Shown here: piece after piece, positions 49,178-62,891 of the stretch
How positions within the stretch are numbered: the first letter of the stretch is position 1
Layout: the number at the start of each line of letters is the position of its first letter
Assembly: GCA_914767715.1 (NCBI GenBank)
Contig: OU612072.1
Location: 11,284,001 to 11,348,000 of the forward strand
DNA length: 64,000 nt
Source of the DNA: Membranipora membranacea
Taxonomy: Eukaryota > Bryozoa > Gymnolaemata > Cheilostomatida > Membraniporidae
Direction: 5' to 3'
Notes under the pieces: generated by a model
What the model was told of the DNA's origin: nothing
Database searches by the model: none
Seen by the model: only the letters and a program-made list of their open reading frames with translations
Translations under genes and position numbers: made by a program

Positions 49178-52100
49178 TTACCAGGTAAGTTCAAGAGCAG
49201 TAGCCAGAAACTTCAGCATGCTCACCTGGACAGCCATCTATGAAATAGAGTAGCTTTTGTATATCAGCATATATTATTCGGTGGTTTTCAAATGTAGCTA
49301 GGGTAACTACGGAATCGAGGTCGGTCAGCAAAGGGCACATTTCACAGAGAATGCAAAATTACAATTATTAACCAAAAATCCTTTTAAATTAAAACTACTC
49401 ATAACACCTTTTTAGCGCTAACAGATTGATGTGAACTGCAATTGTTAGTCTGATATAGTTTGCTTGCTGCTAAAGAATATTGGCTTAGATTTTCAACTTG
49501 AGTACTCACCAGTTTGGGAAGCGGCAGAAGCTGAATGGAATGGTCTCCTTCCTTTTCATATGTCATCAAACACTCTGCTTCTGTCTGTAATACAGTTATT
49601 AGGTGTTGTTATATCGTATCTGTGTTAGAGCCAGACTATCAAGGCTGACAAGGCACTATATTTTTGTGTTTTATATTGTTTGATAACCTTATGTGACATC
49701 AAATACATGACAGATTGAATAAAACGCAAAACAGTTAATCTTATTGTTCTTAAATTAATATATTAATTGAGATTTGAGATTGACATTGTTCATGAAAAGA
49801 AATGTGTTGTTTCGCATACAATGAATTTTAAATGTTATTTACCACTTTAAGCTTGCTCCTCTTATACTGAGATTCAGCTAAGAACTCAAATGCTTGACTG
49901 TCATCAACTCTTGTATCCTGTCCTCCAACGAATAACCATATTTTGGTTGTGACGGCTTTGATATTGTGCAGAGGAGAAATACTAGAAAATAATATGGACA
50001 CTTTAAGATTTGAAGAGTTCATATAATATGTCAGACATGCTCTCTCAATTAAAAGCAAATTTTTGAAAATGACATAAATATAATCTCCTCGCCTGTTTCC
50101 TCATCCTAGTCATCCATATTGATTATCTGGTACAAATAAAATATTGTTAGGGTTGCCATATGGTTTTTAAGCGAATACAGAATGAGCATGGAAATAACAT
50201 GGTTGCCTGTGAACTGCAAACTTCATTTGATTCCTTAGTCAATTCGCTACTAACCTTTTGAGATGATCAATAATACCAGCCTCATTTGGATCTCCGTATT
50301 CACCCTTCCAAAGTTCAGCGGAGACAGATTTCAGATCGATGAAGCGAACAGTGTCATAAACTCTTGTAAAATTATGAGAAACATGAATAACTTTGTATGT
50401 TACTTTCACAATGTTAATAGCGCCAAATGGGAATTCACATTTACGATTGCATTGTATTCAAAACTTTGAAAAACATACATGCAATGGTTCAACAAATAGA
50501 TGTGTCCTTATCTGATCGAATGTCCAACTTACCCATTAGTACTTAGGACTGCAGAGTAGGGGTTATTCTCCCGGTTAGCTGTTGCTGCAAACATAAGACC
50601 TCCATTTGATGTACCACGCCCAGCGATCCTAGAAAAATTCACAACACAAGTTGGTATTCATATCTGGGCAGGAATTAAGGAAAGGTATTCAAAAATCTTG
50701 GGTTGCACATTCAACCCCCGATAGGCGGGGGGTCGGGGGTACTCCGTACGCCCCTTCGAGATGCTTGATCCTTACTTGTCTGGATGCGCATATCCCTGAT
50801 CAACAAGGTAGTCCGCAGCAGCACAAATATCATCCACACTCTTATACTTGTTCTCTTTTTTAGCACATTCATGCCATTCTTTGCCATGTTCTCTATAGAT
50901 GATAAAAATACCAGTATACATGTCAATTATCTAGACTCTGGTGAGTTGTGATGTGCTTAATGTTATCTTTAGGGTGACTGATGATAATGAAGGAAAGGAT
51001 GTATAATTCAGGTGCCGTTGCGCTCTTCATGGTGCAAAATATTCTTCTTCTCGACAAATTGAAAATTTGAAACCAACTTTAATAGTTTTGGCATGTTAAA
51101 ATTGAGTCAATGCAATCAAACCTACCCGCCCCCTCTGATATGGGCATAAGCTAGAACACCTCCAAAGGTTTCCATGAAAATAGCTTCCATCTTATCAAAC
51201 TTTGCTAGGTGTTGATGGTTGAACCCTCCATATGCACTTATGATTGCAGGAGCTGTTCCTTTTCCTTTCACAATCACTGCATCCTGTATTGAACATATTT
51301 ACAACAAACTGAGTCATCATCCAAAATGAACAGTTATAGATGGAGTTGTCAACACCACTTTCAAAACTCTTAAAACTTTTAATAACACTACTATATAGAC
51401 TTAATTTAACAGTATTACTGAAATTCATGATTGGTGGTCATCAATAATGTCAAGTTGTTCGCCTCCTTAGCATAATGTAGCTATTTTCCTGATCAGTTTA
51501 CTAAATCCCTAGGATGTAACGTCAGCCCTATAACTTAATACTCATAATAAGTTTTTGAGATTACATACTGACCTTTTTATGTGCTATTGTCATCATTACT
51601 TTTGTCTTCGATCCATCCTTGCTGTCTGTGGTCTCATATTCAACCGACTTCACAACGTAGTCTGAGCTTTTAAAGGCTATCTTGCTCTTTAGGTAAACCT
51701 GAAAATATATCATATCTTGTTAAGAGAAGCTTCCATCGCATTTCACCTAAAGTTTGCCTTAACTGTCTCATAATACACCAGTAGCATAAAGACACCAGTA
51801 GCATTGGCTCAACATAAGCATCTGTACTTGCCTTGAGGGTTTGATTCTCATCAGCTAGAGAGCATCTGTACAATGGACCAGGCTGCATTGGTGAGGAGGT
51901 CTTGACGTATAGGTAGTCATTCTCTGGCTGGCATGTTATATTTATCACATGGCCTGGTACCTCTCCTTCGGGGAGTGGTATAACCAACTTCTTCCTCTGT
52001 CCTGTGTGGAAGTCGAACATGACTAACTCATCTACACCATGCTGTTAAAATTGGCAATAATATATTATCCAATAATGTGCAATGTGTGTCTTAAAAGTCT

Positions 52101-55100
52101 TTAATGTTGGGTTTCCTTGTGAAAACTTCCTTTACTGTTGTTCTGATCTTTGGGGCTCCCCGCGTATTTTACTGAAGATTGAAGATTGAGTGATTTAAAG
52201 TTGAAGAAAAGATTTGGTCAGTTTAAATGAAAAATCAATAAAAGATTCTAGACTGGAATTCAGTCCAACAGTTTTGAGTTACCTACCCAAGTTAGGTGTT
52301 TTGGATAAGCAACGCCAAACAATAACAAACTTAAACTCATCAGCCAATCAAAGCGAAACCAAAACTCAAGCACATGAGTCATTCTAAGCAGAAATGAGTA
52401 GATAACACCACATTCAAGTTGTTTTTAAGAATTTACACTGAAGATAAGAGTTTTAAACTTGAAGATTGCTCTGCTTTCTCTGAAGAAATTGAAGACAGCT
52501 TTGTGTGCAGGGAGCCCCATCTTTACATACATGCACTCATATAATATTTATCTTATAACCAACAATTGCGCTTATACTCATTCATGCTGAATTGATATCA
52601 AAATTGAAGGAGTTTAAGTTATGTTGTGAGTATTGGTATCAAAGGGAGTCTTTCAATAACAATGATGACCGGTGCCAGATCTCGCCCATTGCTTCTGGCA
52701 AATCATTTGATCTTTTTTCACTTAAAGAAAATGAATAAGATTCAAAACATTATCTCGGTGCAAAAAGATGAGCAAAGTATTTGGTTGATGGTGTTAATCA
52801 GCAAGCCTTGCACTGTCATCGTAGTTATTCTATGAGTACATGGGCCAAAGGTGAAGCAATGATGGAAGAAATCATCCAATGCCTTGAAATGTCTAAGCCC
52901 CTTCTCTCAGCAATATTTACTTTTCGGTCTTTTGGATGAACATTTATGTAACGCAAGACAATCTTTGTCTTTCCAGCTCGGAAGGCAGATTTTAGTACTT
53001 TATCATCAACATTTGGCTCCACCAGTGTCCTCCAAATAACATTGTCGGGATCTGCGATATCAGCCTGAAAATATAGGTTGTTCCACATCAGTATAAATAA
53101 TAATAAATTATTATCTCTAATTTGCTATACTAAAACATCATCAGTATCTTATCATGTTCATTGCTTCATCAATGTAAAATAATGTTTGCACGACAATAAA
53201 CTGCATTTTCAAGTACCTGAATCAGTGAATAGTTTGGTGATTCACATGAAGTAATGAAGATCAGTTTTGAGCCTGTGCTTCCCACAAAAGAATAGGAGTC
53301 TTTCGAATCAAACTCGATAAGTGTTTGTGGCTTGAAAACAGTTGTCTCTGTAACAGCAAAATAATAGGAAGTTTCCTATAGTATAATATATATTATCATC
53401 ACTGACAACTCAGCTGTATTGGTGATGGTAAAGGTGAGATAGCACAACCCCTACTTTCCTCTGGCGTATATTATGATAGTATGTTAAGCAGAGCTTTTGT
53501 AATATTTGGGTGATCATGCAACAGAGTGATGCAACTGCAAGCAAATGCATAAGACTGCAATGAAGAAGAGCTTTGCTTGTTAACTATTTTGTCTCAATAT
53601 TTTATCAAGTTTGGAAGGTTTGGGAGGCTTGTATGGTGCTACAAGGGAAATCATTTTTTTAAATTCATTTTCAGACAGGGTGAACAGAGTTCTGGTTTGA
53701 ACTTTTCTTACTTACTATTGATCTCTTTGCCAGATTTGTCCCTCATGTCCAAATACTTGATCCCGTTAGTGGAATCCCCAGCATACTTGGTCACTCTCAG
53801 GATAAGGTAATTGCCACACTCACTGCGACTTACATGACTACAAAAATAAATATGTGCTTCTATTGTACAATGTCAATGTAAAAATCATATATGAGTTTAA
53901 CCAAACCTCATACATTGATTGTAATCACAAATTGTATAAATATACAGTAACACAATCTTCAAGCAAAATACACCTATTTCATATAATGCATCAAGTACTG
54001 ACTAAGTATCGCACCTTCTCATGCCTTCCTTGCTCTCATCTGCATAGACTTCTATGTCATCTTTTGCATCAGTACCAATTTTATGATACTTGAGCCTGTG
54101 CACATTATGTTTGCTATTTTCTTTGCCTTTTTTAACTTGTCCCGTTTCACGATCATATTGCTGCAAATTCGCAAATAGAAGGATTGGTTGTAAACTATCC
54201 TCACACTTCAGATATTAGTTTCGATATTCCATAATTAAAAACAATACAGAATTCGCATGATATTGATCTTGATAGATGAGCATTTAATTGTAAAATATGA
54301 CTTTCATCTTTGCCATTTCAAATGAAGGTCGAACCGATGTTACAAAATTGTTGCACAGTTTACCGAGTAGAAAATTCCTTCGCCATCATGCGTGAATACT
54401 AGATCTGTGGTGTCTGTTACTGGCTCAATTATATCTTCCTCCAGTTGATCAGATCCACATTTCTTGAACTGCAAAGAGGAAAACAATTACATCTTACGGC
54501 TGTGATAAAGAAGATGCGTTGTTCCCCTAACTGTCATAGCACACTGATCATGTGATATGCACTCTTTGAGTTTATAACCTAGCATACTTTTTACCTGTAT
54601 ATAGTAGCCCTTCTCCTTGCTTTTGAGAACAAAAGCTGTCCGACAACCTTGTCTATCGTAGGCAATTTTGACACAAAGGGCTTTCTCATTGTCATAGAAC
54701 ATGGATCCCTTATCGACCAGATCATAATCCTCGATTTTCAGCTCTGTGCTTCCATGGATCATATGACTTCTGCAACATATAAATCAAGAATGAAGTCTTC
54801 ACATAGTAACTTTCCACTTCTTTCCTGCGGTCAATGGTCAGTATAGTTAGGTATTTCCAAAAGCAGGTATAATTTTGTATGCATACATTGACACATTGTT
54901 GAAAATCAGGCAAAAATGATCAAATTTAATCTGTATATCTTATAGGGTCAGTCCTATTAGAAATGTGGATATTTTACCCCAGTAAATCGAATATTGCGAG
55001 TTCATACGGCATAGTGGTCAGGTGGAGGAAAAAAAGTCACTATGATCCACTATGATCCCGATATTCGGACTTTGCTATCATTTTACTTCAATTAGTTTCA

Positions 55101-56500
55101 CAGGCTGTTTTATTTCATATGTCCTAATGACTTTTCAGCCTGGGAACATTAAAACCGTACCAAATATGGCCTAGCAGGACTGTCACCTAAATGATACTAG
55201 TTTAGTTGATAAATATTCAGACTTACACATATTCACATCTGGCAGGTGTGTCTGTACGATGTAAATGGTCAACATGTTGTTTCGGTGTACTTGTTGCATC
55301 ATAGTTGTGCATATCATATATCCTAAAGCAGTTTGAATGAAAACATTTAGTTAGAGTTCTACGGATGGATATGAAGACATTCTACTACGTCTGAAATATG
55401 CTTGTCATTTGAGATTCTGCTGTTGACCTCTTTTTGAGGAGTCCTGTGATTGCTACTGTGGAAACATGAATTGTCTAAGCATTGTTCAGTTCGAATGGAG
55501 TCACCCCCTTCTCACATCGTTTATCATCCCTTGTTGTTATTGAATCACAACAATATAATCATAAATAATCCCTACATCCTAGCCTGAAACGGAATTTGAT
55601 TAATGATAAAAATCAGTTTAACACACAAACAATACAGTAGCGCATGGTAATGCTAGTTATTTGAAAAGATCATAAATGCTGTAAACCTGTCTTTGAGAAT
55701 TTTCGCCAGATCAGCTGGACATAAATCGAGATAATCATTTGTCAACTTCTGCTGCCCTTCGATGAAGTCTGCCACCTTATAACCAACATCCTCATCTTTA
55801 ACACTTTTCTCCAGATACGCATATGGCCTGTCGATCTGTTTATTTGTGAAAATAAAAGAATTGAAAAAAAGTTGCAACAGACTGTTTAGAATAGTGATAT
55901 CAGTGGGCATCCCATTCTTATACCCGACCTTTATGTGGGAGTATCAGGGGCTTTTGCTACTTGGGACCTAGAAGATTGTTGGTTGGGAGTAATACGTTTA
56001 ATTAATACCCAATATAATAAGCTTATATCGATATAATGCATAAAGCATATGCATGATCCAATTCGGGATATCTTGTATATAATGTTTGGATTTTGTTTGG
56101 AGTGATAAGCCTCATAGCTAAATAAGACCTGCCAGAGATGCATGATAATATGATACACTGCTACACATATAAATTTACTAAGTACCCTCCCCCCCCCCCC
56201 CTCAGAATCACTAAGCCAAATCAGATATCTCTTAGCTAAATTGTCACTTTTCACAATATTTAACAGATTTAATCCTCAAGATAATATTCTCGGTCACTTC
56301 GCATTACTTCTTAAGGTCAATAAGCACCAAAGAACCATTTGAAAAATTAAAATGAAAGATAATTTTCAACTAATCACCTGAGATCCATCAGCAAGCTTAG
56401 CAGTAGTTGACTCTCGCTCCACACCGGGATATTCAAGACCATTATCTTTTTTGATAGCTGTCCATGAAAGGTCCTTCTTTGCCTTCTTTTCTGAATCCAT
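49178..56500 (-). CDS. PREP: Prolyl oligopeptidase, PREP-like (family S9A), 18 exons
   Basis: This serine peptidase cuts short peptides after proline. Exons, 5' to 3': 56378-56500, 55687-55835, 55227-55322, 54595-54769, 54364-54468, 54015-54160, 53716-53837, 53217-53347, 52921-53064, 51832-52041, 51573-51698, 51126-51283, 50776-50892, 50533-50628, 50255-50362, 49843-49981, 49510-49584, 49178-49237. All phases agree and give 759 residues, against about 710 in vertebrate PREP; the N-terminus is about 30 residues longer. The N-terminal part (RPYAYLEKSVKDEDVGYKVA) and a central propeller are followed by the alpha/beta-hydrolase domain with GVLAYAHIRGGGEHGKEWH. The catalytic residues are Ser608 in GTSNGG, Asp691 in GGQDTRV and His730 in GDHS, with human-like spacing. 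It ends VSMLKFLATALELTW. No signal peptide is seen, so it is probably cytosolic. The start ATG 56500 has a good context (CAAATGG); an in-frame ATG at 56551 is an alternative. The donor at 51831 is GC. Confidence 0.92.
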
Positions 56501-57859
56501 TTGAGAGATCTCTATCGAACAGTTGCAGTCGTGCAAAGTTGTTCCATGCAAAGTGTGGCATTGAATCGAGAACTCATCTATTTTATAGTAGTGTAGCCCT
56601 TATTACTAAGCGTCTTTGCTTTTTCTAACACTGAGGTGCGGCGGATATACCTCCTTTTTTTTTGCAATACCAAGACATCAGGAAGCCTTAACAACCTTTT
56701 TCTTTAGTCATCACATCACAAAAAATCGGAAATGACAACCTCGATGACTGAATACTTTGTAACCCCTTTGCACCATCGTGTTACCTCGAATAATTAGTCA
56801 TCCAATGATCACCAAGGTAGCTGGAAAATTGTGAGGGAACTTAGAGTGGAAAATATAGCTAGGAAAAATACATAGAAATTATGCTATGTATTATTGGTAC
56901 TATATTATGGTTTAATTACATTTCTCTATCAGACCTAGGTTCTGTTATTATAGTCCTACTCAGTATTAATGTCGCAATTGTTAAAAAATTGCTATATAGA
57001 ACTGGAAACCGCTTTCCGAGCAATTCTTGGTACTGGAGATTCTTGGACGGTTCATGCGGAGAACTACCTAAATTTAAACTAAGAGATGAACATCCATACA
57101 TGCATTCTGTAGCAATCACCTGGAACACAGGTCCAAAAATGGTTATTCAATATCTTAATAAATCGAAACATAGCACTTCAAGCTGCTGATGTTAAATTGA
57201 GACATTTTGCACATGAAAGATGTGATTAAACAGCTATAATAATATCCCACTATCAGTTAATTTATTGTTTTTATTATCAAATTAATATTCCGACACAGTA
57301 GAGCACTATCTATAGCATAAAAAGTACAGATATGATATGATTTACAAGGATATGTTTGAAAAGCTGTTATCTTAAAAAGGAGAACTCCTGCAAGATAAAA
57401 CTGGACAAAACCAACTAAGATTATAATACAGAATTTCTAAAGGACATGATATTTTCCATCAGTTAGTGGCGAAACCTGCCTTTTGCGTGAACACATGATT
57501 GACAGTTTTTCTGTTTGAAGATTGAGGGTTGTAGCCTGTGTCAGACTGTGGGCCTGTAGACTGAGATGAGAGTGGGGAAAAATGAAGGATAGGATGATAG
57601 TGAACCATATTCTCATCAAGGAAACAATTCAAATCCAATGAATGACAACCAATATTGTAGGTCAAAGAGTATTTGGCTGGTTGAAATTTTAGCATAAAGA
57701 TGACGAGAAGTTTCATATACTTATAAACTTTCACAGCATTTCGTGTTTATATGCACTGCGAATCGATTATAAGGATATTATTCATTTCAGATATGATAAG
57801 TTGGAAAATAAATTCAACATGTAAGCCCTAAGAATGAGAACATTCCATAGATGTATTCA
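56501..57859. other. Upstream region of the peptidase gene; no other supported gene
   Basis: The promoter of the peptidase gene should lie here but no clear TATA or CpG-rich block is seen. A minus-strand frame at 57459-57734 ends in a polar tail (QSTGPQSDTGYNPQSSNRKT) that could be a last exon, but no acceptor could be fixed. The plus-strand frame at 56881-57189 has no motif. Confidence 0.4.
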
Positions 57860-58742
57860 ATGCACATCAGTTGCAAAAAATACAAAATTGTGATGCAGAT
57901 AGTGATCAGCAAAACCTAAAAAAAAAGAATATTGCAGGAAAAAAAGATTCAAATGAAATTTTCCGCAAACTTAATGCGCAACCATACCACAGTCTTAGTC
58001 ACTATGACAACCATGGCGACCTACGATTAAATGTCGGACATTGTTGTTATGTCAAAGGTATCATCATAAAAGGCCTCTTATTTAGCTTTGTCAAGCAGCC
58101 ACTTCTTTTGTAACTGCATGAAAAGACCACCTCTCACTCAGTTCTAAGTTCCAGACAACTAGTCTCAGCTTCAATCAAATAAGGAAGCAAGCAGACGCAG
58201 CAAATGTGACCAAATACTTGATATCGAAACTTTAATAAATAATATCATCAGTAATCATAGCTAGCACCTTCAGTTTACATAATAAAAAAATGTCAGTTAT
58301 TGAATTGAACCTAGATGTAATGCTATCTTGCATTATCAGCTTCTCTTATTTGGAACCCATAAAACTTGACTAAAAGTGAGAGCTGAACATCATTGTTATC
58401 ATTAAAAGCTTGTTAGTCAATGGTACACTGATATCGATACTACACTATCAGTATGTATTAATATAAGGACCAAATATTTGCCCGCCCCTAATTAATCAAA
58501 TTTACCTCGATTTTTCACCCCAATCCCCAGTGATGGTACTTAAGCTAAGTGAATTAATTCACTCTATGCCAATCAGAAATATACATGCAATAGTATATCA
58601 CATGATCAGTAGAAGACAACTGTAATATATCTATGTGACATTTTATAGTTCATGATCTCATAGCTGATGATGGCGAGTAACAATATTTCAATTTCAACAC
58701 ACAGAGACATCCTTCCAACAACATCAGACAGTCTTTCAGCTA

Positions 58743-59048
58743 CTATTGATTCTGTAGGTAAGGAGTATCACCTCTCACTTGGCCCAATTCCACAACCTAG
58801 AAGAAAATGAGGTTTGAATTTGTTAAATTTTTTTTTTAATTTTACAGACTAACCAGGAGGACAACTGATCAAATCCTTGCTACAAAGAAAAACCAAGCTT
58901 GACTTTATGTTCATAGTTTTTGACATTACCTGCTCGGCTTCTTGTTCCTGCTCAGCTTTTGATATTTTCTTTACGACATCTACAATTGTGATTATCATAA
59001 AAAGCACTCCGATGACATCAAGTAACGCGAGACCGTAGAGAGAGAGCA
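58743..59048 (-). pseudogene. Copy A of last two exons of a membrane protein, out of phase
   Basis: Exon 58930-59048 encodes a membrane helix (LALLDVIGVLFMIITIVDVV) and a charged tail ending EQEQEAEQ, donor GTAATG. It splices in phase 0 to a terminal exon (58743-58751) that adds only Asn-Gln before the stop. Compared with copy B the first exon is 23 bp shorter near its 5' end, so its acceptor phase differs and it cannot replace the homologous exon. No upstream exons were found. It is probably a relic left by the duplication. Confidence 0.55.
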
Positions 59049-61160
59049 CTGAAAAATCAAAGCATCGCATCTTTGTTTTTGGCTACAGAGTTTAACTTTT
59101 TGCATTTGAAATGAAAATATATAGCTTTTGTCTATTATGTAATTGGCGGTAAATGATTTGATGAAATGATTATGCAGCAATAAATACCAGCGAAACAATG
59201 AATGGTAAACAAAATCTAGTGACAATTTTTTGGAAACATAGATTTGAATAAAGGTGAGACTCTTAAAACAACACTTTGACCAATTCAATTTTATTAAACA
59301 TTTCAAAACCTTGTAATCAATATAAATTAACAATTACTTGTTCACTTCTGGACAATGGGAAGTGATGCATGCTGCACATCAGTAACAAAAAATACAAAAT
59401 TGTTATGCTGGTGAAGAAAAAGAAATTGCAGGAAAAACGTTCTTCATGAAATGTTCCGTAACCATAATGCGCAACCATACCACAGTCTTAGTCACCATGG
59501 CAACCATGGTGACCTAATTGTTGGACATCATTATTATGCCAAAGGATGAACTAAGCCTAAATAAGATGGGGGATGAAGATATTGTAGTAAACATTATAGA
59601 CCAAGAAAGAAGTATGATGCAGTGTTATGTATGCTAAATCTAGCCAGGTTGGGGTTTCTTGGTTCAGATCGGGTGCAGCAGGGCAGCAAGGCAGCAGTGA
59701 TGCATGATTTGATGTAAACATCACTGAAGTATCTGATCTCACTAACTAGTAAAATACAGAAGAGAGCTACAAGGTGATCAACATATTCAGGCTAAGAATG
59801 TGATACATCCTAGAAACAAGAACTTTCTGAACTGAGCGTGTAGCTAGCTGCCAAAAGTGAAACTGGCACTAATCAGCCATTAGCAGTGACACTGTGATCA
59901 AGCCAAGAAGCAAACTCACTATTAAATGAGTGAGCGATAGCCTAATTGAATGAATTAATATTATGCCTTAGATTGTGCCTAGAGAAATCAAGTCTCTGCC
60001 ATGTGTAAAAATATTTTTGTCAAGTCAGGCTATTTGCAATATTATTTGGGTTTGATTTAGGAGTCATCTCCTTGTTGTACCAGAAAAGACAACTCTCAAA
60101 TTATCCTAAAAAGTCAAATCAAAAGTCTTTGTGTAGAGTATAGTTTTCATCTTCTACAACAGATGCCATACTTATACATGTTTATTAAGCAGTTGAGTGA
60201 TATAGGGTTTCATGACAAACTAATAAATACAACAGTTGAGCGAAGGAGTGACTTACAACTAATAGAGTATGAAGGAATTTATTTCAAAGGCTGAGTGCAC
60301 TGGGAATAACACAGTTCAGTGTTTGTATATGTTTTTTACCTACTGAGGCGATGAGAAAGCATATTTCATATTTTATTCATTTTTCTTTTACTAAACCCAT
60401 CAACTCTAAATTGCTCCACGGCAAAAATTGAGTCTCATAAGTACAGTGTTCCTTTTATTGTTTAGTTTTATTTATACATACTATAACATGGTGGTGATAA
60501 GTATGGATGTTTACGATTGGATACAAGAATTATTAAGAGCAAAGATAATCAAAAATTGAAACAAAAAAGATTGTGATGCAACAAGAAAATATTTTTGATC
60601 ATGATTGATTGAAATAAAAAAAGATAAACAGGTATCATCATAAAATGCCTCCTCTTAGACTTGTCATGTTGCTGCTTGTTTTGCAGCTGTGTGACAAGGC
60701 CACTTCTTACTCAGTTCAAAGTCCCAGAGAAATAGTATCAGATTCACTAAAACAAGGAACCAAGCAAGCGCAGAAAATGTGACCAAATACTTGATAGTGA
60801 ACCTTTAATACTTAAAGAAAACCCATCAGTAGTCATACCTAGCACCTTCAGTTTAGATAATAAAACACAATAAATATTGAATTGTGGATAGATGTAATGA
60901 TATATTGCGTTATCAGCTTCTTGTTGTTTGGAATTTTTAAAACTTGACTAAAAGTGAGAGTATAACACCACTGTTATCATTTAAAGCTAGTTAGTCAACG
61001 GCAGGCTGACATCAAGACTACAATTATTAGCATGTGTATCCTTGATCATTAGAGTCAATTAAAGGGCAACCAAGGTTTCGCAGCAATGCATTAATGGGTA
61101 GTAAATAATGTGCTAGGCAGCATCAGCTTTGTGATATAACCAAGGCAATAATTATCGCTA

Positions 61161-62754
61161 AGAAAAGCTACTCTACCAAAATTCAACAACAACTAGTCAA
61201 ACAACCTGCAAAAGCATGGACAGATATCAAGAAAATTAGTGGGCTACCTACTAGCACCAACACAACTCCTAAGCAGAACCTATTTGCCCCAGATGACCTG
61301 AATACCTTCTTCACCAGATATGAGAAACCTATACCCGTCCCGCCTGTGATAAACAATTCTAACACTACAGCACCACCACTAGAAATAAAAGAAGATATAG
61401 TCCTCAAACAGCTCAGTGGACTTAACCCTAGGAAAGGCCCCGGACCAGATGGCCTTATTCCCAAAGTTTTAAAGCTATGCTCCAACCAGCTGGCGCCTAT
61501 CATCACTAGACTGTTCAGCTCCTCTATCAACTCTAAAACTACACCTGCTTCATGGAAATCGGCTATAATAAAACCTCTACCAAAAGTAAAAGACCCTGCT
61601 CAACTTAAACAATATCGACCAATAGCGCTAACTAGCTGTCTCTGCAAGATGATGGAGCGGCTTTTAAAACATTATATTATGGCTCATACTCCTATGGATA
61701 GATACCAGTTCGCATATCAAGCTAATCGGTCTACACAAGATGCCCTGCTCTGTCTAACTTCGACCGTCATCAGCTTTATTGACCAGAAGGCTTCACACTA
61801 TGCTAGATGTCTCTTCTTAGACTTTTCATCGGCCTTTAACACTATACATGTTCCTGATCTTATCTCGCAGCTTACTCATCTTGACTCCAATGTCACTGAG
61901 TGGATCTACAGCTTCTTATCTAACAGAGTGCAAAGAACTGTTGTTGATGGTAAAACTTCAAATGCTATTATAACAAACACTGGCACCCCCAGGGCTGCTG
62001 TCTGTCTCCCCTTTTGTTCTCCATATATACAAACCGGATTACATCAAACCTGAGTAATGTTACAATAATTAAGTACGCAGATGACACTTGCATCATAGGC
62101 TGCATAGCTAATCAATCAGAGCTCAACTCCTATTTTGATGAAATCCATAGAATTGCTAAACAATGTGCTGATTTAAATCTTTTATTAAACCCTACTAAGA
62201 CCCAGGAAATGATGCTATCCACCCAATATGTTAAACCTTCTACCCCTACACTTGTTTTAAATGATACTGCTATTGCTTTTAGTGATAAAGTTAAATATCT
62301 TGGTGTATTAGTTGACGATAAGCTGCGTTTTAATGATCATGTGCATGGTATAGTTTCAACCGCCTCTCAAAGGATGTATGTAGTCAGGAATTTTGTATTT
62401 TTAAGCTCTAAATCACTATCAAACATGCTTTTTAAAAGTTTTATTTTATCACGAATCTCCTATTGCTTACCCATTATTTTTAAAAGCTTGTATGCTGCTG
62501 ACAAGCAACGCCTGTGTAAAATTTTCAAGGACGCTATTAAGTTAGGCATTGAACATCCCGATATTTATACCATGATGGACAATCAGACACGAACACTGGC
62601 CTTACGCTATATTCACGATGAGGATCATTTCATCAATGATTTGTTGAGTAAATGTCCATCTGGCAGATACCGTACAGTAAAACATAGAAGCTCACTGGGG
62701 AGAGACTGTTTTCTGCGTCATATCACTCTTATTTTAAACGAAATACTTTTTTAG
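61161..62754 (+). pseudogene. LINE reverse transcriptase, truncated and frameshifted
   Basis: Reverse transcriptase copies the element's RNA at the cut target site. The frame is open from the truncation point. It begins within the linker before the RT domain (DDLNTFFTRYEKP), then RT blocks GPGPDGLIPKVL, QYRPIALTSCLCKMMERLL, FLDFSSAF (first catalytic Asp) and, after a one-base loss in a C-run near 61990, the second frame (62014-62754) with KYADDTCIIG (YADD at about 62074-62085), LNPTKTQEMM and VKYLGVLVDDKLRFNDH. The order and motifs fit the CR1/L2/Rex1 group of non-LTR retrotransposons. Truncation plus frameshift make it inactive. Confidence 0.85.
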
Positions 62755-62891
62755 ACAGAGATTTGATTTTTTATTCCAAGTGTCTTCGCTTTTTTCTTGC
62801 TGATTCAAAGTGCCAGCAATTACACTGTATTTCGCGACTCATTTTTTCTTTTAATAATGCTGTCAGTGATAGTAATAAAATCCATCCATCC
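61161..62891 (+). mobile_element. 5'-truncated LINE of the CR1/L2/Rex1 group
   Basis: Reverse-transcriptase coding sequence followed by a 3' end of ATAAAA and CCATCCATCCATT repeats. It is flanked by near-identical ATTATCGCTA (61151-61160) and ATTACGCTA (62892-62900), a probable target-site duplication with one base difference. The endonuclease domain and any ORF1 are absent because of 5' truncation. It sits inside the TTAA-flanked MITE. Confidence 0.82.

Noticed and set aside
50711-50926. 71-codon minus-strand frame
   Set aside because: It is another frame over the peptidase exon 50776-50892; the in-phase reading gives the conserved EHGKEWH block.
61183-61530. 115-codon minus-strand open frame
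   Set aside because: It is the antisense of the LINE reverse-transcriptase frame.
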